NCBI GenBank assembly: GCA_021787845.1
Contig: JAJYLH010000056.1
Location: 1-35,305, forward strand
Length of the DNA stretch: 35,305 nt
From: Myxococcales bacterium
GTDB lineage: Bacteria; Myxococcota; Myxococcia; Myxococcales; JAJYLH01
Direction: 5' to 3'
This document shows positions 1 through 8,300 of the stretch, one piece after another; the stretch's first letter is position 1, and each line of letters starts with the position of its first letter. Position numbers and translations under genes: made by a program. The notes beneath the pieces were generated by a model that was not told the origin of the DNA, ran no database searches, and worked only from the letters and a program-made list of their open reading frames with translations.

Positions 1-15
1 GCGGCGTCAGCGTGC

Positions 16-84
16 GGCGGGGGGCAAGCCCCCGCCCTACGGTTCTTGAAGTCCCTGCCTGCACCCGGACACTGGCGTGTCCGG
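16..84. repeat. Two intergenic hairpins downstream of the nitrogenase-like operon
   Basis: Positions 16-36 form a GC-rich hairpin (GGCGGGGG stem) followed by CCCTACGG. Positions 65-84 form CCGGACAC, a 4-base loop, and GTGTCCGG. Relatives of both hairpins occur near 19066-19085, 19111-19130 and 19248-19277, so they belong to dispersed intergenic families. They lie 3' of the minus-strand operon ending at 128 and could aid termination, but no T-run follows either stem. Confidence 0.55.
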
Positions 85-127
85 CTCCAACTCCAATTCC
101 GATTCCCATTTGAAACAGCGCGGAGCC

Positions 128-1390
128 TCAGATCTCCGGGAGAGCCCCGTTGATCCTCTCGGCCCAGGTGACGGTGCCGCGAAACCCGAGGTGCGGCGCC
201 GGACGCAGGTAGTGGGCTCGAAAGGAGGGATAGCCGAGCTCCACGAACGGCACCCGGGCGACCTCGCCTTGGAGCGCCCGCCGCTCCCACGAGCTACCGA
301 CGATGAAATCCAGCCCGCCGCCCGCGAGCTCCGCTCCGAGCCGCTCGTTCAACAGACGCACGCTGGGGTCGAAATCGCGGTCGAGCGCGTCAGGGTCGGC
401 GCCGTCCGGACCGTGCCGGCTCCGGCCAAGCCGCACCGGCACCTCGATGCCGAAGTCCTCCTCGAACATCCGCGCCAGGCCCGCGAGCCAATCGTCGCTC
501 GCGATGATCGCCGCCCGGCGCCCCGCGAGGCGGCCGGTGACCACCCGTTCCATCCGTTCGGTCGCCTCGGCCAGCTCGGCGCCAACGAACTTCTCCGCCT
601 GCTCCGACTCGCCCGCCGCGAGCTGACGCACCCACTCCGCGGTCTGACCGAGGCCAATCGGCAGCGGCAACTCATGCACCGTCGCGCCGGTGCGAGACGC
701 GATAATCGACGCGGCCTTGCGCCCGGCACCGGTGGCGACGAGCGTCGAGGCCCCCGCGACCCGCGCCAGCTCGGCCGTCGTCTGCCCCGACAGCCAACTT
801 CCCGCATAGGCGCGGCCGGCGCCCTCGCACAGCCGGGCCAGCTCCCGCAGGTCTCCTTCGTGCTCGCCGCCGGTGCGCGTCCACGGATAGCCGATGATCG
901 CAACGGCCTCGTCGGCGCGGCCGGCAACGTCGAGGTGCGAGGCCAGGTCGGCGAGCACCTGCGTCGCGGCGTCGCCGGAATCGCGCTCCACGTGCCCGAA
1001 GGAAGCCGCGACGACCGGCACCTCGATGCTCGCCCGCAACTCATCAGCGAGTCCCGGCAGGTCCTCGCCGGCAATGGTGATGCGCGACAGCTCGGCCAGG
1101 ATGAGCAGCCCCGGACGGCACCGCTCGACGATCTTGCGCGCCGTCTTCTCGATGACGGGGAGCGTTCCCATCGGCGCGACCGATTGATCGGTGAAGGTGG
1201 TGATGAGCCGGGGATTGTCCGCCGGCGTCGCCAGGCTCCCGCGCGGATCGTGGCGGCGCAGCGTGCTCATCGCGTGCTCGTGGACGCACGCGGCGCCGCA
1301 GTAGAGGAGAACCGCGTCCGCGATGCCGCTCGCGGTCATGAAAACGCCGTCGAGAAAAGTCGGCGAAGTGCGCAGCGAGAAATCGTTCAT
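128..1390 (-). CDS. Nitrogenase component-1-like subunit (third gene, NifK position)
   Basis: A 420-residue protein of the nitrogenase/protochlorophyllide-reductase component 1 superfamily. In this family a NifH-like ATPase passes electrons to an FeS cluster held between two related subunits. Seen here: the N-terminal helix and turn ending YCGAACVHEH (C31, C35), which matches the family HGPxGC element; the ERCRPGLLILAELSRITIAG stretch before GEDLPG (107-113), matching the strand before the IGDD loop; and the C-terminal VPFVELGYPSFRAHYLRP with a GFRG motif, typical of NifK-type ends. Only C35 aligns with a canonical ligand. The first ligand position appears to be Thr and the third is Ser102. 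Its ATG overlaps the upstream TGA (ATGA). It is shorter than NifK (about 520 residues) and near BchN in size. Substrate unknown. Confidence 0.8.
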   Translation of the reverse strand: MNDFSLRTSPTFLDGVFMTASGIADAVLLYCGAACVHEHAMSTLRRHDPRGSLATPADNPRLITTFTDQSVAPMGTLPVIEKTARKIVERCRPGLLILAELSRITIAGEDLPGLADELRASIEVPVVAASFGHVERDSGDAATQVLADLASHLDVAGRADEAVAIIGYPWTRTGGEHEGDLRELARLCEGAGRAYAGSWLSGQTTAELARVAGASTLVATGAGRKAASIIASRTGATVHELPLPIGLGQTAEWVRQLAAGESEQAEKFVGAELAEATERMERVVTGRLAGRRAAIIASDDWLAGLARMFEEDFGIEVPVRLGRSRHGPDGADPDALDRDFDPSVRLLNERLGAELAGGGLDFIVGSSWERRALQGEVARVPFVELGYPSFRAHYLRPAPHLGFRGTVTWAERINGALPEI

Positions 1391-3540
1391 GGCATGCCGA
1401 TCCCATGGCCGCTCGATGGGCTTCGCTCCGCTTCACCCGTCCTGCTCAACAGGCGTAACCGAGACTTGGCGAGAAGGCGCAGGAGGGTTCGCCGTGCGCC
1501 CTTGAGACCCGGTTCGAGGTCCCGCACCGTGAAGGGCACCGCGCCCTGGGCTCGTGCGGCGGCGCCGTCGCCGACCTCGCAATAGACGAGCTGGTCTTTG
1601 CCACTGACGATCGCCGGGAGCGGATTCTCCCCCCGAGCGCACTCCCAGGCGGACACCCGGCCGGGAGCCGCCGCGGCCTGGCGGTCGGCCTCTTCTTGCG
1701 CGCCCGGTCCGGCGAGGCGCACCCGGAATCCGAAGTCGAGCGCCGCGCGCACCGGATCGACGCCATAGAAGAACTCGGGCTCGCACATCTGCGCGACGGT
1801 TCCGCGGTCGGCGACGAGGACCAGCTCCACCTGCGAGGCCGCCTCCCGCAACCGCGCGAGGTCCGGAATCACCGTTTCGACGAGCGCCGCCCAGGTCGCG
1901 TCATCCGGTTCCGGCAGGTCCACCGCGCGCGCGACCGCGCTCGCCCAGGCGCGCGTGCCGCCGGGCCCGTACGGCGACGGCAGCTCGAGATACGGAAATC
2001 CCAGCTCGGCGAAGAGCGGCACCAGCACGCGTCCGACGGGCGCCCAGGGCGTGGCGATGGTGACTTGCGCGCGGCCGGCCTCGCCCTCGAAATCCGCTCG
2101 GGTGCCAGGGAAGAAGGAAGTCCGCACCCGCACGCCGATGGCCGCGAGCAGCCGGTCCAGCTCCAGCGAGACTCGCCCGTCGGGCCAATCGAGACCGGCG
2201 AGATTCACCGTCCGCGGCTCCCGGTCCGTCGAAGCCGCGCTCGCCAGTCGGTCGCGCCACCAGTTCCAGCTCCAGGCGTCGGTGAAACGGGGGAGCGGCG
2301 GGTTCAGCAGCCGCACTTGCCGGCCGTCTTCTCTCTTCAGCCGGCAGATGCCCGCGGTGTCGTCGCCGATGACGTTGAAGTCGCAGCCTTCGATCACCCG
2401 GACCGGGCAGTCGGCGACCTGGTCCAGGGCCGACTCCAACCGCTTCTCGCCACCGAAGACGAGGGAGCTCTCGTCGGTGTCGGTGACTAGGAACTCGGAG
2501 GAGGTGGCGGCGAGGCTCGGCCGTTCTTCCCAGGGGGTCGAGCCCAGCGCGCCATGAGAGGAGAGCGCGCCATTCGCGATGGGGCACTCGCGGCTCGCAT
2601 GGGCGACGAACACCAGCGATTCACTGCCGGCCGCGGTGACCGCGAAGGCGTCCTGGTCTCCCCAGACGTGGAAGAAGCGGCTCGGCTTTGAATCCCAATG
2701 CCGCCAGCTCCGGAAGCAGTGCTTGATGAGCGGCTCGTCGAACCCCGGCGGGCCTTCCGGGGGCGGCGCGTTCACGTCCTCCGGCGGGCGCGCCTCCCCG
2801 TTCGGTGCCTCGCCATTGGAGTCACCGGTGCGCTCTCCCGTTCGATCGCCGGTCCGATCGCCCTGCGCTCCCACGCTTCCCGGCTCGACGGGTTGCCAGC
2901 GCATGTCGCTGTGGAATGCCCGCGAGAGGACGAACGCGACCGCCGCCTCGGGTTGCGAGGCAGGCGCTTCGCGTCCGGGCGCCGAGCCCTCCTCGAGGCG
3001 CGTCAGGGTGCCGAGGGGCGTCGTCATGAGCGGGGTCTCGCCTGGCGGCAAGGGTCCCGCGGTCAGGCCGAGCAGACACCGGCCCGGCGGCTGCGAAGAA
3101 ACGAGGTCGAAGACGAACCGGGGGAAGGGACCGCTCACGCACTCGAGCTCGGCGAGCTGCCAGTCGTGCCAGAACGGTTTGCCCGGCTCGATCTGGAAGG
3201 CGATCAGACCGAGCAGGCCCGGCGCCGACAGCTCGACGCGTTCGTGCTCCCGATTGAGCCGGTCGAGCCAGGGCGCGAACGCCTCTCGCCGCGCGGCCAC
3301 GAGCCCGCCTCGTAGCGCCTGAATCCAATCCAGCCTGGTTTCCCCCGAGAACAGCGGATTGAGCCCGACGTCGCTGGGGCCCCAGCCGGAAACGAGCCTC
3401 GCCTGGACCGGCCGGCCGCGGTAGACGAGGCTCAGGAGAAGCTCGCCGCGCTGGCTCGGCACCGCGTCCTGGCAGACGAGGGGCGGCCGCGAGAGGTGCC
3501 CGGCGAGCTGGCCCAGGAGCGTCTCCAACGGCGCGATCAT
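1387..3540 (-). CDS. Nitrogenase component-1-like subunit with extra N-terminal domain (NifD position)
   Basis: A 717-residue protein. Residues about 280-700 show component-1 features: FVAHASREC (C319) at the HGSxGC position, VFGGEKRLESALDQV (361-375), and VRVIEGCDFNVIGDD with C386 six residues before the Gly of IGDD, as in family members. The first canonical Cys is absent. Residues 1-215 form a domain I do not recognise. Residues about 217-268 are a hydrophilic linker with a tetrapeptide repeat (DRTG DRTG ERTG) and many Pro and Glu. At 717 residues it is much longer than NifD or BchB (about 480-530). The start is fixed by AAAGGTGG seven bases upstream and by the ATGA overlap with the NifH-like gene. 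Its TGA overlaps the next ATG in the same way. It probably pairs with the 128-1390 product. Function unknown. Confidence 0.8.
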   Translation of the reverse strand: MIAPLETLLGQLAGHLSRPPLVCQDAVPSQRGELLLSLVYRGRPVQARLVSGWGPSDVGLNPLFSGETRLDWIQALRGGLVAARREAFAPWLDRLNREHERVELSAPGLLGLIAFQIEPGKPFWHDWQLAELECVSGPFPRFVFDLVSSQPPGRCLLGLTAGPLPPGETPLMTTPLGTLTRLEEGSAPGREAPASQPEAAVAFVLSRAFHSDMRWQPVEPGSVGAQGDRTGDRTGERTGDSNGEAPNGEARPPEDVNAPPPEGPPGFDEPLIKHCFRSWRHWDSKPSRFFHVWGDQDAFAVTAAGSESLVFVAHASRECPIANGALSSHGALGSTPWEERPSLAATSSEFLVTDTDESSLVFGGEKRLESALDQVADCPVRVIEGCDFNVIGDDTAGICRLKREDGRQVRLLNPPLPRFTDAWSWNWWRDRLASAASTDREPRTVNLAGLDWPDGRVSLELDRLLAAIGVRVRTSFFPGTRADFEGEAGRAQVTIATPWAPVGRVLVPLFAELGFPYLELPSPYGPGGTRAWASAVARAVDLPEPDDATWAALVETVIPDLARLREAASQVELVLVADRGTVAQMCEPEFFYGVDPVRAALDFGFRVRLAGPGAQEEADRQAAAAPGRVSAWECARGENPLPAIVSGKDQLVYCEVGDGAAARAQGAVPFTVRDLEPGLKGARRTLLRLLAKSRLRLLSRTGEAERSPSSGHGIGMP

Positions 3541-4373
3541 CCCTCGACCACCTTTCGCAGATGGCTTTCGAGCAGCGCCTGGAGCTGGGCGTCTTCGAGC
3601 GGCGTCGGGATGACGAGGTCGTCGGGGCCGGTCGCGAGCAGGGCCTCCACCGCCTGCGCGCACGCGAGACCGGCGGGCGAATCCGGAAACGCTTCCACCA
3701 CGGTCGTGTCCCGCAGCTCGGCGAGGACCACCGCGTCGTCGCGCGGAATCCTGCCCACGACGCGGGTGCCGATGGCTTGGGCGAAGGTGTCGGCGAGCTC
3801 GTCCTCCCCGGGCGTGCCGCGGCGGTTCAAGAGCAGGCCCGCCAGCCGGCCCCCGCCGCGCCGGGCGAGGTTGACGATGCCCCGGGCGATGTTGTTGCCC
3901 GCGTAGATCGGCGCGACCTCGCCCGAGAGGACGATGTAGATGGCGGAGTCCTTGCCGGTGCGCATCGGGGCGGCGAAGCCCCCGCAGACGACGTCGCCCA
4001 AGAGGTCGTAGATGATGAGATCCCAGCGGTCGAGGAAGCCGGAAGTCTCGCGCATCAGGTCGAGGACCAGGTTGATGGCGCGCCCGGCGCAGCCGACGCC
4101 CGGCTCGGGACCGCCGATTTCGAGGCAGTCGACGCCCGCGCGCCCGCGGACGATCAGCCGTTCCAGGTCGGCGCTGCTCAGCCGCCCCCGCGTGGCCAAA
4201 TAGCTCATCACCGGCTCGACCGGGCCGCCCTGGTGCGCGCACGAGTCGTGCTTGGGGTCGCAGCCGACCTGCAAGACGCGCTGGCCGGCGCGCACCGCGA
4301 GTTGCGCGAGGATCGTGGTCAGGGTCGACTTGCCGATGCCGCCCTTGCCGCTGATGACGACCTTCCTGGGCAC
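3537..4373 (-). CDS. NifH/BchL/CfbC-like iron-sulfur ATPase (nitrogenase-like reductase component)
   Basis: A 278-residue P-loop ATPase of the NifH family, whose homodimer carries a Fe4S4 cluster and donates electrons to component 1 with ATP hydrolysis. Seen: Walker A GKGGIGKST (9-17); CDPKHDS (38-44) at the NifH CDPKADS position, with His for Ala; EPGVGCAGR (cluster Cys95, Arg98); and GDVVCGGFA (cluster Cys130). Both cluster cysteines are therefore kept. The start chosen is GTG at 4373, which puts PRKVVISGKGG at the N-terminus as in NifH. A longer reading from GTG at 4448 would add an unrelated Pro-rich leader. First gene of a three-gene operon. NifH, BchL, BchX, CfbC and MarH cannot be told apart by eye, and the partner subunits match none of them clearly. 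Confidence 0.9.
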   Translation of the reverse strand: MPRKVVISGKGGIGKSTLTTILAQLAVRAGQRVLQVGCDPKHDSCAHQGGPVEPVMSYLATRGRLSSADLERLIVRGRAGVDCLEIGGPEPGVGCAGRAINLVLDLMRETSGFLDRWDLIIYDLLGDVVCGGFAAPMRTGKDSAIYIVLSGEVAPIYAGNNIARGIVNLARRGGGRLAGLLLNRRGTPGEDELADTFAQAIGTRVVGRIPRDDAVVLAELRDTTVVEAFPDSPAGLACAQAVEALLATGPDDLVIPTPLEDAQLQALLESHLRKVVEG

Positions 4374-4562
4374 GGCCGAGGATGGACACGGTTCGAGCCC
4401 GGGGTCAAGAGGGCTGGCGGCGAGCGGCCGCCCGGCCCGGCACGGCACGGATCCGCTTGCGGACGAACCGTTGCACCGCGCCGTTTGCCCGGCCGCTCGT
4501 CCCGACCGCCGTCAAGGGAGGTGGAGCCGTGCCCGAAAGGTCTCCCCCGGCACCGGAGACCC
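4374..4562. promoter_or_regulatory. Upstream region of the nitrogenase-like operon
   Basis: This 190-bp stretch separates the NifH-like start from the tandem array and must hold the operon promoter, unless transcription starts within or beyond the array. I see no convincing sigma-54 (TGGC-N8-TTGC) or sigma-70 promoter on the minus strand, and no obvious ribosome binding site before the GTG at 4373. The assignment rests on position only. Confidence 0.3.
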
Positions 4563-5035
4563 TGCCCCGAGATCCGAGACCTTGGCCCGAGCCCGAAAAC
4601 GGTCTGCCCCGAGATCCAAGACCCTGCCCCGAGATCCAAGACCCTGGCCCGAGCCCGAAAACGGTCTGCCCCGAGATCCAGGACCCTGCCCCGAGGATGT
4701 AGGACACCTGCCCCGAGATCCAAGACCTTGCCCCGAACCCGAAAACGGTCTGCCCCGAGATCCAAGACCTTGCCCCGAGATCCAGGACCCTGCCCCGAGG
4801 ATGTAGGATACCTGCCCCGAGATCCAAGACCCTGCCCCGAGGATGTAGGATACCTGCCCCGAGATCCAAGACCTTGCCCCGAGGATGTAGGACACCTGCC
4901 CCGAGATCCAAGACCCTGCCCCGAACTCGGAGACCCTGCCCCGAGATCCAAGACCCTGCCCCGAACTCGGAGACCCTGCCCCGAACTCAGAGACCCTGCC
5001 CCGAACTCAGAGACCCTGCCCCGGGCCAACGGGCC
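4563..5035. repeat. Tandem array of 22 units in two lengths (20 and 22 bp)
   Basis: Each unit begins TGCCCCGA (TGGCCCGA in two) and ends with one of four tails. Tail A is GATCCAAGACCC with variants (12 nt), B is GCCCGAAAACGGTC (14 nt), C is GGATGTAGGACACC (14 nt) and D is ACTCGGAGACCC (12 nt). Full units run from 4563 to 5016, with a partial unit after. Because 20- and 22-bp units alternate irregularly, no reading frame is kept, so the open frames across it are incidental. Types B and C never follow themselves and are always separated by type A. Type D dominates the right end. Role unknown; a protein-binding array or a slippage-prone minisatellite is possible. Confidence 0.9.
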
Positions 5036-5321
5036 ACGATCGCCGACGACAAAAGCCCCGCAGCGCCCGCGCGGGCTCCTCGCGCGAGTGCGCGCGCAAG
5101 CAAGCGCCGACGCGAGCGCTACCAGCGCCTCTCGCCGAAGCCCCTGGCGTTCACCCGGCAGCGGTTACGCGAGGCGGAGTGGTCGCGCTCGTTTACGCTC
5201 GTGGCTGCCCGGCGCTTCGCGTGTGGGTAGGGTCGACCGGATCAGCAGATCCGCGGCGAAACACAAGAGCACGTCCGCACCCCCCGTTGCGCGCCGCGCA
5301 GGAACGGACGTGAGCGTCCAA
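5036..5321. other. Gene-free stretch between array and restriction-modification gene
   Basis: Short open frames cross this 286-bp stretch on both strands, but none has a start with a ribosome binding site, a recognisable domain or a sensible length. It lies downstream of the restriction-modification gene, so a terminator is expected; I see no strong hairpin followed by T residues. Confidence 0.5.
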
Positions 5322-8300
5322 TCAGTAGGCATCTCCCGGGCGCCGAAGGAGGTCGAGCGGCACGTCGTCGAGTCTGTAGAGCCCTGCAACGATGCCGTCG
5401 ATCTCGCCGCGCAGGCGAGAAATCTCCTCGTCGTATGCGACTAGGTCGAAGGGCGCCGCGCCCACCGACTCGGCATGGCGATCCAGATGCGCCAGGTTTC
5501 TTTCCAGCGTCGGCTCATCCTGTCCAGGGCCAGCCTCGACGGGAAGAGGAGTATCGAGCGCGGCGGCAAGCGAGGTAGCCTTGCGCGTGCGCGCTCTGAG
5601 CGCCGCTTCGATGACCATCGCCGCCCAACGCGCCCGGTCCGACGAAGTGAACACCGCCTCGTGCTCAGCGTGGCGGGTCGAGAGAACCACCGTCAGCCCG
5701 CGCCAGACCACCGTGACTTCTCCCGGCTCGTCGCGCTTGCCCGACGTCCGAGTGGCGAGCGGGTCGCACCATCGGCTCTCGAGCAGCGCGCGGATGGTCA
5801 TCGCGGTCTTCGACGCTCGCGCCAACCGTCCGATGAGCACCGGCGCCTCGCGCCGCAGGCGAACCAGCGCCGAGAGCCGTTCCGATGCCCGCGCCAGCGG
5901 CTCTTGCGCCTCGCCGAGCGCAGCCGGCACCGGAACCTCGTCGAGCGGACCACGGTCGAGCTGCAGCATCTCTCCTTTGCGCTTGCCGCGATGGTAGAGC
6001 CAGAAGCAAACCGGCGCGCTGTTCAGGACCGCCGTCCACGCGCGCAGGGACTCGTCACTCGCCTCCGCGTGCGCTGTCAGGACCTGACACGCGAGGTCGA
6101 CGTAGTAGGCATCGGGGACATACGCGAACGCCGATTCTGGGGTTTGCCGAGGAGTCACGATCTTGGGCTTGAGGAAGATACTCTCCTCGCGTGGCCAGTG
6201 GAGTTGGAACCACTCCCGTTTTTCTTCCTCGGTCTCGCGACGCCTCTCCATGATTTCGCGGAAGCGCGCGAGATGCTTGGCGACGCGCGGGAACCGAGCG
6301 ATATCTGGACATGTCTTCTCGCTGAGATACAGAAGCTGTGACTCGGCCTCGGGGTCGGCATCGAACGCGGCGATGTCACGGGCGAAGTGGAAGGGCCTCA
6401 GGAGCTTGCGTTCGCTCGGTGAAAGCTCGAGCTTGCGCACTTCGTCGCGCGAAAGGACGAACACGCCTTCACCGATTTCCAGATGGTGTCGTTCGCAGTA
6501 GTCCTCGATCTCCTCATCCGAGGGCTCGCCTTCGCCTTTCCTCTCTTCCCGCACGAGCTTCGCGATCGCCTTGCGCCCGACGTCGTTCGGACCGGTCACG
6601 ACGCCCTGGTTCACGAGAAAGACGTCGGCGAGCTTGTTCGGCTGCGCCGCCATCCGCTTGCAGATTTCCTCGGCGGCCGCGGGCGCGAGCTTCATGGCTC
6701 CCCGGTCATCGACGAGCTCGCGCTGAGCGGGCGCCTCGTACCGTCGCACCGCCGGCAGGTCCTCGCCGCCGAACGCGCGCCAGACCGCCGCCTCATCGGA
6801 AACATCCCGCACGCGCGCCACTCGCGGGCGGTTCTCCGGCGCAGGCTCCTTGCGCGCGAGGAGCACGACGTTGTGCTGCCCCGGCGCCGATTCCTTGAAG
6901 ACCTTCACGTCGCCGAAGAAAAAGAATTCCTCCAGCGTCATGCGCTGCGCGAGCATCCGATTCAAGCCCGCCGCGCCCTCGGCTTTCTCGAAGTAGATCG
7001 GAAGGATGTATCCCAGGCGGCCGCCCGCCTTCAGGAGCCGCTCGCCGAGGTGGAGGAAGAAGAAGGCGTAGTCCATCTTCCCTTCGTAGGCGTCCGCGAG
7101 GAACGGCCAGTCCTTCACGAGTCGGAAGATTTCCTTGTGATCCTCCTCGCCGATGTAGGGCGGGTTGCCGATGATGGCGTCGAACTCGATGCCGTGCAGC
7201 TCGACATCGTAGAAAAACGCTGGCTCCGGCAACCGAATCCCCGCGGCGCGGAGCTTCTCGTGCGCCCCGCGGATGATCTCAGGAATCCCTTCCTCCAAGG
7301 CATCGCGGTTCGGCCCGAAGCTCGCCGCGACTTGCCCACGAAGGTTCCGAATGCGGTGGAGGTTCGCCCCCGATTCCTTCGCCGCGGCGATCACGTCCGC
7401 GCGCGGCGGCCCAAGCAGGCTGTTCGCGCAGAAGACGTTCACCTTGAGCGGCGGCAGCACGTGGTTCGTCTCGTGCCCCTGGAGGTTCTGCCAGTCGAAC
7501 GCGGCCGGGTTCGCGCGGACCATCGCGAGCCAGAGGTTCAGCTTTGCCACTCCCACCGCGCCCGGGTCGAGGTCGATGCCGAAGATGCAGGCGACGAGCA
7601 GTCGTTTCGGCATCTCGTCGGGCGCGCGCGGCTGAGTCAGGGAGAGCTGCGAGCCGTTGGCCTGTGCCGCGGAGACCTGCTCGCGCAGGCGCTCCTTGAA
7701 CTGCTTCTCCCAGTCCTGATAGACCGCGACGATGCGCCGGTAGGCCGCGATGAGAAACGAACCCGAGCCGCACGCGGGGTCCAAGACGCGCAAGCTCAGT
7801 AGTCGCTCCTGGATGAGGCGGCGGGACTCCTCGAGATGGCCTTCGCGCAGGGGTTCCAGAGCCTCGCGCGCCATTCGATCGACCAAGGCGCCCACGGTGC
7901 GCTCGACGATGCCCTCCACCACCTCGTGCCGCGTGTAGTAGATGCCCCGTTCGCGACGAAGTCCCGCGAGATAGCGCTCGTAGACGTGTCCGAGGACATC
8001 GACGTCGAGCGCGGCGAAGTTGAACGAATAGAGGTCGTCGCCGAAGAGCCGATCCGCGCCCGGCGCGCCGAGGAGCACGGCCTTGAGCGCGTCGACAGAG
8101 ACGTTTTCCGTTCCGACCTCGTGGAAGATCTCGGTGTCGTAGTAGTCGTAAAACCATTCGTTCAGATCCTTCAGGAAGTAGCCGACTGCCTTGGAGGGCT
8201 TCCGCCGTTCGACGGCCTCGAGCAGGCGCCGGGCGAGGTCGCGATGCCGAACGCATCCCAGATCCTCGAGCGTGCGAACGAAGAGGAACTTGTTCAGCAG

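Noticed and set aside
128-4373. Functional nitrogenase, or a bacteriochlorophyll (BchLNB) operon
   Set aside because: Component-1 ligand cysteines are missing and lengths do not fit. No nifB/E/N or other bch genes are visible. The NifH-like similarity alone does not show N2 or pigment reduction.
4563-5016. CRISPR array
   Set aside because: Units are 20-22 bp with an 8-base constant part and only four recurring tails. There are no unique spacers, 25-35-bp direct repeats or cas genes.
4319-5444. Repetitive open frames on both strands through the 20/22-bp array (Leu-Gly-Ser-Arg or Pro-Arg-Asp patterns)
   Set aside because: Unit lengths of 20 and 22 bp change frame from unit to unit, so no peptide period is kept. 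GC-rich repeats with no stop codons explain the openness.
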